64,000 nucleotides of DNA from MedAcidi-G1 sp000817085 (GTDB lineage: Bacteria > Actinomycetota > Acidimicrobiia > Acidimicrobiales > MedAcidi-G1): positions 1 through 64,000 of the forward strand of contig JBJLAO010000002.1 of NCBI GenBank assembly GCA_045568635.1, written 5' to 3'. Positions 58,503 to 64,000 of this stretch are shown one piece after another. The position numbers and the translations under genes are program-made. Numbering within the stretch: the first letter of the stretch is position 1; each line of letters begins with the position of its first letter. The notes beneath the pieces are model-generated. The model searched no databases, had not been told where the DNA came from, and saw only the letters and a list, made by a program, of their open reading frames with translations.

Positions 58503-59933
58503 ATGTTTAAGAAGATGCTTGCGCCTCTAATACTTTTCGTCATTTCTGCGCTTGCATGGTTTAACGCAGCTTCATTAGATAGTCAAAGTGGAAGAGAAGC
58601 ACCATCTTCAGTATCTGAAAATAACACTTCATTAATGACGCCCTTGCTGTCTGCACGCAGAATACCGGTATTTCTTCAGGCGCCTATCGCTGATGAAGAG
58701 TTACGCAATGGAGTAGATGGTCTTGTTGCTCAACTTCCTGGACTTTCTTGCGTTAATTTACTCGAGGACGGAAGAGTGATTTTCGAACAGCTTTCTAATG
58801 AACCTGTAATTCCGGCGAGTACGCAGAAATTATTAACTGCAAGTGTTTTGTTAGAAAATTTTGGACCTGACCATAAGTTTTTAACCAGAGTTGTTTCTGA
58901 TACAGAACCGATAAATGGAATTTTAAAAGATGATTTATGGATAATAGGGGTAGGGGATCCTCTCTTGATGACTTCTAAATACGCTGAGAGGTATAAAGAC
59001 CCATTTCTTTATACAGACATTAAAGATCTTGCGTTAGGAATTGTTGCGTCGGGCATCAATCAGATTGAAGGTTCACTAATTGGAGATGAAAGCCTATTTG
59101 ATGACATGAGATTTGTTGAAAGTTGGCCAGAAAGATTTAGGTACACAGAGCAAAAGCAATCCGGACCTATAAGCGCACTTTCCTTGAATGCTGGCTTCGT
59201 TCGTTGGGACCCAGTTCAAGAGTCGAATGGATTTAATACTCCGGCGGAAGAACCCGCGGAACATACAGCGAGTGTTTTAAAAGGAATTTTAGAAGAGAAT
59301 GGAGTTACAGTAAACGGCAGGGCTTCAAAGGGCCTCGCCCCGGAGACTGCTTTTTTTGAAATAGCTACAGTTGAATCTCCACCTATGAAAGAAATTATTT
59401 CAAAAATGCTTTTGGGGAGCGATAACACTACAGCAGAAATATTACTCAAAGCGTTGTCAGCAAGATCTGAGGCGCCTGGCACTTCGAGCGGGGGTGCCAC
59501 AATTGTCTCTGAATCGTTAGAACTTTCTGGATATGACATGGAAGCAGCTGCGGTGGTAGATGCATCCGGCCTTGATTACGGAAATAGGGTTACTTGTAAA
59601 CTTTTAACAGAACTATTAGACAGCGGTCCACACTCGGTCGAATTGAAAGAAATTTTACCAGTAACTGGTAGAAGTGGGACTTTGAGAAAAAGACTATTGG
59701 ACACTCCTGCTGAGGGCCGCGTAAAAGGAAAAACGGGTTCATTAAATGGCGTTATAAGTCTTGCTGGGACAGTGGACACTATTTTTGATAGAAGTTTAAG
59801 TTTTGCTTTTGTAACGAATTTTGATGGGGAGAAAGGGCGTATCAAATATCTCCACGATCAAATTTTGCTGGAAATGATCAAGTATCCACAAGGTCCTTCA
59901 ATAGATCTGTTGGAACCGGTTACTCATGAGTAG
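58503..59933 (+). CDS. dacB: D-alanyl-D-alanine carboxypeptidase (PBP4/DacB type, S13)
   Basis: A 476-residue exported enzyme with a signal or anchor helix (residues 5-20). The three penicillin-binding motifs are seen: ASTQKLLTA (SxxK), GSDNTTAE (SxN) and GKTGSLNGV (KTG). LLEDGRVIFEQLSNEPVIPAS before SxxK, GVGDPLL and the inserted domain between SxxK and SxN (LALGIVASGINQIEGSLIGDES) belong to family S13. It trims or cleaves peptidoglycan stems outside the cell. First gene of the overlapping run to 62838; its last 8 bases overlap the Lon-N gene. Confidence 0.9.
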   Translation: MFKKMLAPLILFVISALAWFNAASLDSQSGREAPSSVSENNTSLMTPLLSARRIPVFLQAPIADEELRNGVDGLVAQLPGLSCVNLLEDGRVIFEQLSNEPVIPASTQKLLTASVLLENFGPDHKFLTRVVSDTEPINGILKDDLWIIGVGDPLLMTSKYAERYKDPFLYTDIKDLALGIVASGINQIEGSLIGDESLFDDMRFVESWPERFRYTEQKQSGPISALSLNAGFVRWDPVQESNGFNTPAEEPAEHTASVLKGILEENGVTVNGRASKGLAPETAFFEIATVESPPMKEIISKMLLGSDNTTAEILLKALSARSEAPGTSSGGATIVSESLELSGYDMEAAAVVDASGLDYGNRVTCKLLTELLDSGPHSVELKEILPVTGRSGTLRKRLLDTPAEGRVKGKTGSLNGVISLAGTVDTIFDRSLSFAFVTNFDGEKGRIKYLHDQILLEMIKYPQGPSIDLLEPVTHE

Positions 59934-60549
59934 TGAACGAACTATTCCGATGTTCCCACTTAACCTGGTGCTCTTTCCTCGACAGATCCTGCCCTTACAT
60001 ATTTTTGAAGAACGATACAAACTAATGATTGAGGAGATAATTAATGAAGATAGAGAGTTTGGTGTCGTTTTGATCGAACGAGGCAATGAAGTTGGAGGCG
60101 GTGACATTCGTAAGAATGTTGGAACCTTGGCTAAAATAATTGATTTTGAAAAATCTAATGATGGGAGGTGGTTGCTTATAACTGAGGGCACCAAACGAAT
60201 TGAAACTTCAAAATGGCTCGATGATTCACCCTATCCAAAAGCGGAAGTGACATTTTTCGATGAAGAGGAGATCAGTTCATACGATTTGGAGGATTGGCAA
60301 AAAATAGTGGGTCACATGAGAAGAGTCTTGGCGATTCTTGCAGAACTAGGCGATGATGTGGCACCAATTTCTACTGTTGTCTCAGACGATCCACTTTTCG
60401 GCTCATTTGAGATGAGTTCTATCATTCCAATTAGCCCACTCGATTCGCAGAAATTGTTAGAAATTGATTCCACGACTAAAAGGTGTGCTCTATTAAAAAC
60501 GTTTCTTGAAACTCTCGAAGAAACCGCTAATTATCGACTTTTCCAATAA
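59926..60549 (+). CDS. Lon N-terminal (substrate-binding) domain protein
   Basis: A 207-residue stand-alone LON-N protein: IPMFPLNLVLFPRQILPLHIFEERYKLMIEEIINEDREFGVVLIERGNEVGGGD, VGTLAKIIDFEKSNDGRWLLITEGTKRIETSKW. The proteolytic and ATPase parts of Lon are absent; such proteins are common in actinobacteria and may present substrates or have another role. Its start overlaps the dacB stop, so co-translation is probable. The C-terminal half is helical. Confidence 0.85.
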   Translation: MSSERTIPMFPLNLVLFPRQILPLHIFEERYKLMIEEIINEDREFGVVLIERGNEVGGGDIRKNVGTLAKIIDFEKSNDGRWLLITEGTKRIETSKWLDDSPYPKAEVTFFDEEEISSYDLEDWQKIVGHMRRVLAILAELGDDVAPISTVVSDDPLFGSFEMSSIIPISPLDSQKLLEIDSTTKRCALLKTFLETLEETANYRLFQ

Positions 60550-60585
60550 GAGGGTCTGGGGCATCTCGCAAGATAGCGTTACCGT

Positions 60586-60885
60586 ATGAGTTCAAAAAGA
60601 AAATTAGACAACATGTTGAATGTGCTCCGAAATTACATTCGTCAAGAAACAATAGAACCCATTAGGTCGCTTTTTGGTTCAGTTATTTTTCTTTTCATTG
60701 GCTCTTTAGCTGTTTCAATTGGATTTATTTTCATCTCAATCGGATTAGTTGCTTTTCTTCAAGAAATCGATGGAATGGATACTTGGTTTTCTTGGGTTCC
60801 TTACTTATGTGGGTCGCTGTTTCTTGTTTGTGTGGTGTTCTTAAGTATTAGGTCATTTATTGTTAGAAAGAGCAGAGATGTCTGA
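60586..60885 (+). CDS. Holin-like/YqjE-type small membrane protein
   Basis: A 99-residue protein with two membrane segments (about 30-54 and 66-90) joined by a short polar turn (QEIDGMDTWFSW). The basic N-terminus and the motif recall the phage-holin-superfamily III/YqjE-like proteins commonly annotated in actinobacteria, though a lytic role is unlikely in this setting. Its last codons overlap the next gene. Confidence 0.6.
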   Translation: MSSKRKLDNMLNVLRNYIRQETIEPIRSLFGSVIFLFIGSLAVSIGFIFISIGLVAFLQEIDGMDTWFSWVPYLCGSLFLVCVVFLSIRSFIVRKSRDV

Positions 60886-61084
60886 TAAACGAGTTTCCAA
60901 AAATGATCTTGAAAAAGTATTTGAAGATTTTTTTGGAGAAACACTCCCGAATGAATCTGATACTTCGTCTCTGTTGATTATTGGTGCAACATTTCTACTA
61001 GCTGCTGTAATTTTCGGGTCTTTTATTTCTGGAAAACGTTCTGGCAAACTCTTGTCTACCGTGGTTGAAATCAAGAGGTCATGA
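60878..61084 (+). CDS. Small single-helix membrane protein
   Basis: A 68-residue protein: a polar acidic start (MSDKRVSKNDLEKVFEDFFG) and one hydrophobic segment (LLIIGATFLLAAVIFGSFISG) followed by a basic end (KRSGKLLSTVVEIKRS). The chosen ATG overlaps the previous stop by eight bases; a start six codons earlier exists. No family was recognised. The gene belongs to a chain of overlapping genes. Confidence 0.6.
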   Translation: MSDKRVSKNDLEKVFEDFFGETLPNESDTSSLLIIGATFLLAAVIFGSFISGKRSGKLLSTVVEIKRS

Positions 61085-61308
61085 GAATGTCTTTTCGTAA
61101 ACTGCTTCTTCGTTTTACATTTCGATTTTTAACTAGACGTAACAAACTATTCACGCCTTTGCTTTTTGTTGGATGGAGTGTTTCCTTTTTGCGTTGGCTT
61201 CTCAAAAGAGAAAAAAAATCAAACCGCTTAATTGAAGATGTTGGAATAGGCGAAAGTATCTCTATTGCTCATTTGAATCGGAGCGGCGATTCGGAAGCCG
61301 ATGAGTAG
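61081..61308 (+). CDS. Small basic protein, possible membrane-associated
   Basis: A 75-residue product, strongly basic at the start (MRMSFRKLLLRFTFRFLTRRNK), then a short hydrophobic segment (LFTPLLFVGWSVSFLRWLL) and an acidic C-terminus. ATGA overlap with the preceding gene and 8-base overlap with trmI. No family was recognised; conservation of the position upstream of trmI would be worth checking. Confidence 0.55.
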   Translation: MRMSFRKLLLRFTFRFLTRRNKLFTPLLFVGWSVSFLRWLLKREKKSNRLIEDVGIGESISIAHLNRSGDSEADE

Positions 61309-62074
61309 GCCGTATCAGGTCGGGGATCAAGTCTTACTTGTAGATACAAAAAGACGACAATATCTGGTAACTCTCCAAGAGGGAGGTGAATTCCATACTC
61401 ATTCTGGTGTGGTTCTTCACGACAGACTAATAAACAGTGAGGAAGGAACGTCAGTACTCTCGAGCTCAAACTCTACTTATTTGTCTTTTAGGCCATCTAT
61501 GTCTGAGTATATAAAAAAGATGCCTCGTGGAGCGCAGGTTATATACCCCAAAGATATCGGAGCGATAATGATGATCGCTGATGTTTATCCAAATGCAAAA
61601 GTTTTTGAAACAGGCGTTGGATCAGGGGCATTGTCGATGTCTTTGTTGAGAAGTGGAGCAAATGTATTTGGTTATGAACTAAGAGAGGATTTCGCTAATA
61701 GAGCGCAAGAGAATGTAAGAATCATGCTTGGTGATGACTCTCTGAAAAAATATGATGTAAAAATAAGAGACTCATACGAGAGTATTGAAGAGCAAGATTT
61801 CGATCGTGCAATTTTGGATTTACCTGAACCGTGGCTGGTTGTACCTCATTTAAAAAAAGCTCTTTTAAGCGGAGGAATTGTTGTTGCCTACACTCCGTCT
61901 ATAAAACAAGCAATAAAGGTCCGTGAAGCTATGGCGAATAATGGATTTTCTTTAACAGAAACTATTGAGGTTTTGCATCGTGGGTGGCATGTTGAGGGGG
62001 AAGCTGTTAGGCCGGACCACCGAATGGTTGCACATACGGGTTTTATAAGTTCAGGACGATTACTTCACAAGTGA
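61301..62074 (+). CDS. trmI: tRNA (adenine-N1-)-methyltransferase
   Basis: A 257-residue TrmI-type enzyme that methylates adenosine 58 of tRNA. The N-terminal OB-like part (YQVGDQVLLVDTKRRQYLVTLQEGGEFHTHSGVVLHDRLI) leads to the SAM fold: VYPKDIGAIMMIADVYPNAKVFETGVGSGALSMSL (motif I), VFGYELREDF, AILDLPEPWLVVPHLKKALLSGG and PDHRMVAHTGFI at the end. In actinobacteria this gene lies close to arc/mpa and the proteasome genes, as here. Start and stop both overlap neighbours. Confidence 0.92.
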   Translation: MSRPYQVGDQVLLVDTKRRQYLVTLQEGGEFHTHSGVVLHDRLINSEEGTSVLSSSNSTYLSFRPSMSEYIKKMPRGAQVIYPKDIGAIMMIADVYPNAKVFETGVGSGALSMSLLRSGANVFGYELREDFANRAQENVRIMLGDDSLKKYDVKIRDSYESIEEQDFDRAILDLPEPWLVVPHLKKALLSGGIVVAYTPSIKQAIKVREAMANNGFSLTETIEVLHRGWHVEGEAVRPDHRMVAHTGFISSGRLLHK

Positions 62075-62838
62075 AAATACTTTCGGCAATTTTGCTTAAT
62101 TTTGTTTTTTTATCAATCATTTCATGCACTTCTCCCGAAAAAGAAACACAAAGTGAGTTGTTGGTGGAAAATATCGAAGAACCTTCTTTTTCAGATGTCT
62201 GCCTAGACGATTGCCCTAAAGAGAAATCGGTGAAATTGAATAATGGAGCAAGGGACTCGGAATGGGATGATTCTGTATTTCAGATAAAAGGTTTGGGGTG
62301 TAATTCTTTGCAATACGGAACAGGATTTTTTATTCAAGAAAACGTTGTAGTCACCAGCGCTCATGTAGTCGCAGGTGTTAATTCACCAGAGATTTTTCAT
62401 AACGGTAATGGATTTTCTCTTAAATTTATTTCATTTGATCCAAACAGTGACTTAGCAATATTAAGAAGTGAAAACTTTATGCATAAACCTTTGAGCTTAG
62501 GTGAGGCAGAAAAAGAGGAATCGGCGAAAGTAGTGGCTTACGCCAAGGAAGGAAAGAAAGTTATTACTGAAGTTAAAATTCAAGAAAAAATACTAGCTGT
62601 TGGGAAAGACATTTTTGGTCAATCCGGTGAATCAAGAGAAGCGTTGTCCCTAGAAGCGAAAATTGAAGCAGGTTTCTCAGGCGCACCCGTTATAAATAAT
62701 GATTCAGAGGTAGTTGGAGTAATATTTTCACGTTCCAGGGGAGGAAGTCCAACCGCTTACGCTGTGCAGTCATCAGAGGTGGAGAAAATACTAGAAGAGG
62801 AGCCTGATCTAAGCAGTTCCAGTATGTGTATTCCTTGA
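62071..62838 (+). CDS. Trypsin-like serine protease, MarP/HtrA-like
   Basis: A 255-residue protein with a lipoprotein-type signal (LNFVFLSIISC). The chymotrypsin fold carries NVVVTSAHVVAGV (His), SDLAILRSENF (Asp) and GFSGAPVINNDSEVVGVIFSRS with the nucleophile Ser in GxSGAP. This is the S1C arrangement of MarP-type proteases, which in mycobacteria have four extra membrane helices; here those are absent and the protein is shorter. GTG start overlaps trmI (GTGA). It probably acts outside the membrane on envelope proteins under stress. Confidence 0.75.
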   Translation: MKILSAILLNFVFLSIISCTSPEKETQSELLVENIEEPSFSDVCLDDCPKEKSVKLNNGARDSEWDDSVFQIKGLGCNSLQYGTGFFIQENVVVTSAHVVAGVNSPEIFHNGNGFSLKFISFDPNSDLAILRSENFMHKPLSLGEAEKEESAKVVAYAKEGKKVITEVKIQEKILAVGKDIFGQSGESREALSLEAKIEAGFSGAPVINNDSEVVGVIFSRSRGGSPTAYAVQSSEVEKILEEEPDLSSSSMCIP

Positions 62839-62842
62839 TCTA

Positions 62843-63073
62843 CTAATCAACTTCTAGAAAGATGCATTCTCCTGGGCATTCTTCAGCAGATTCGATACAG
62901 GCTTCAACTTGGTTATCAGGAACATTGGCTAAGCCTTCAGGTCCTGCTCCAAAAACTTTGTCTCCCTCTTTAACATAAGCGAGTCCATCGTCAAGAAGCA
63001 CGAATACGTCTGGCGCTATTTCTTCGCATAATCCGTCTCCTGTGCAAAGATCTTGATCAATCCAAACTTTCAT
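62843..63073 (-). CDS. Ferredoxin (3Fe-4S/4Fe-4S type)
   Basis: A 76-residue protein: KVWIDQDLCTGDGLCEEIAPDVFVLLDDGLAYVKE and, at the end, ACIESAEECPGECIFLE. The CxxxxxC ... C ... CP spacing and the acidic surface are those of small single-cluster ferredoxins that serve cytochromes P450 or other oxygenases in actinobacteria. Partner unknown. It is convergent with the protease gene and divergent from arc. Confidence 0.85.
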   Translation of the reverse strand: MKVWIDQDLCTGDGLCEEIAPDVFVLLDDGLAYVKEGDKVFGAGPEGLANVPDNQVEACIESAEECPGECIFLEVD

Positions 63074-63210
63074 TTACTTATTCCTCCCGGAAAACAAAAC
63101 TTATCTTAGGTAAATAGTAACAATTCCGGAGCGAATTTAGCTGAATGTTATGCATAAATTTTAAAATGTATTATCGTGAATTACTTCACACGAATATTTC
63201 AGGAGCTTAA

Positions 63211-64000
63211 ATGACAGATTCAAAAGATACTCCGCATCAGTCATTCGACTCAGACGATGAGAAAGTTGCATCCGGGATATTGAAGGAAAGCCAAGCTGTC
63301 CTGGAAGAAGTGAAAGAGCTGCGTAAACATAGATTAGAAAATGCTCAAAAAATTAATCAACTTAGAAAACAAAATCGTGAGATCCTTTCTTCCTTGGATC
63401 AAGAAAAGGCAAGAAATGGCAAACTCACTGACACACTCGAATCGGTTCGTGATCAAGTTCTTAACTTGCGACACGAAATAGAGAATCTCTCAAAACCACC
63501 TTCTGCCTATGGAACAATAGTGAAGATAAATGATGATGGAACTATTGACGTCACTTCTTCCGGTAGAAAAATGAGAGTAAATGCTCTACCTTCGAAAATT
63601 GAAACTTTAAAAATTGGTGATGAAGTAATTCTTAATGAATCAATGGTCGTCGTTGACTCTCGCGATCCAGAGAGCAGTGGCGAAATAGTCAGAATAAAAG
63701 AAGTTCTCGATGGCGGCGACAGAGCCGTAGTGGTAGGAAGAACCGACGAAGAGCGTGTAGTGGAGATGGCTAAAGGCCTACACGACTTGGGCTTACGAAG
63801 TGGAGATTCTGTTCGTGTGGACGAAAGGTCAGGAATCTTATTGGAGAGGCTGCCTCGACCAGAAGTTGAAGATTTGGTTCTGGAACAGATACCGAACGAA
63901 ACATACGAAGATGTGGGGGGCCTAGACCGTGAAATTGAAATGATTGTTGATGCAGTGGAGCTTCCTTTCATGCATAAAGAACTTTTTTCTTTGTATGAAT
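63211..64000 (+). CDS. arc: Proteasomal ATPase ARC/Mpa, N-terminal part
   Basis: The gene runs off the right edge after 263 codons. The visible part begins after AGGAGCTTAA and contains an N-terminal coiled coil (KESQAVLEEVKELRKHRLENAQKINQLRKQNREI ... LETVRDQVLNLRHEIENL-like), two tandem OB folds (GTIVKINDDGTIDVTSSG; GDRAVVVGRTDEERVVEMA) and the start of the AAA domain (YEDVGGLDREIEMIVDAVELPF). These are the ARC hallmarks. In actinobacteria ARC unfolds Pup-tagged proteins for the 20S proteasome. Confidence 0.93.
   Translation, partial: MTDSKDTPHQSFDSDDEKVASGILKESQAVLEEVKELRKHRLENAQKINQLRKQNREILSSLDQEKARNGKLTDTLESVRDQVLNLRHEIENLSKPPSAYGTIVKINDDGTIDVTSSGRKMRVNALPSKIETLKIGDEVILNESMVVVDSRDPESSGEIVRIKEVLDGGDRAVVVGRTDEERVVEMAKGLHDLGLRSGDSVRVDERSGILLERLPRPEVEDLVLEQIPNETYEDVGGLDREIEMIVDAVELPFMHKELFSLYE

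Noticed and set aside
60586..60885. Phage holin and prophage
   Set aside because: The protein only resembles the holin superfamily in topology. No other phage gene (integrase, capsid, endolysin) is present and the operon is a housekeeping one.
1..64000. tRNA and rRNA genes
   Set aside because: No cloverleaf-like sequence or rRNA landmark was recognised by eye on either strand. A scan with tRNAscan-SE would be decisive.

Overview
The window looks like a 64 kb piece of an uncultivated, low-GC, streamlined actinobacterium, most likely a marine member of the Acidimicrobiia. This is inferred from gene content and no database was searched. Supporting signs are a fused FbiC (coenzyme F420 synthesis), F420-type LLM and PPOX oxidoreductases, the start of an ARC/Mpa proteasomal ATPase downstream of TrmI, an actinobacterial-type transaldolase-transketolase pair, two Thr-rich lipoproteins, a fasciclin lipoprotein, and short gaps with many start-stop overlaps. 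No rRNA or tRNA gene was recognised. The one certain RNA gene is rnpB.

Region 1 (1-15.6 kb) is loosely packed and accessory-like. It holds a cut SDR gene, a duplicated cassette carrying a tiny basic peptide gene with a perfect Shine-Dalgarno sequence, several copies of a short dispersed repeat (core TCTATACGTAG), a hibernation-factor-like gene, a pirin, an F420 enzyme, four lipoproteins (one with a VPTTTT minisatellite, one with three near-identical fasciclin domains and a frameshift), an SDR, a double DUF2061 membrane protein, a phosphotransferase plus DUF6285 pair, a DAO-type flavoenzyme and a PTPS-like protein.

Region 2 (15.7-31.6 kb) carries two more kinase-like phosphotransferases, small enzymes, transporters (two DMT, one MFS), a YcaQ-like glycosylase, and an unusual 1178-residue exported protein. 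In that protein a beta-propeller plus trypsin and a second, catalytically dead trypsin each interrupt an FN3 domain. Then come a membrane-linked molybdopterin oxidoreductase and a PatB-type C-S lyase.

Region 3 (31.6-46.8 kb) is core metabolism: a complete 2-oxoacid dehydrogenase operon (E1 alpha, E1 beta, E2, E3), a zinc-ribbon coiled-coil protein, a histidine phosphatase, a methyltransferase, rnpB with a Cys-rich miniprotein behind it, trpD, a candidate antisense-strand ncRNA, GDPD, a pyruvate kinase lacking the K+ ligands, mobA and an RNase D that appears to start at CTG.

Region 4 (46.8-64 kb) contains a CLC channel, a glcDEF operon, fbiC with an HxlR regulator, transaldolase and transketolase, then a tightly overlapping plus-strand run (PBP4-type carboxypeptidase, Lon-N protein, three small membrane proteins, TrmI, a MarP-like protease), a ferredoxin, and the start of ARC at the right edge.
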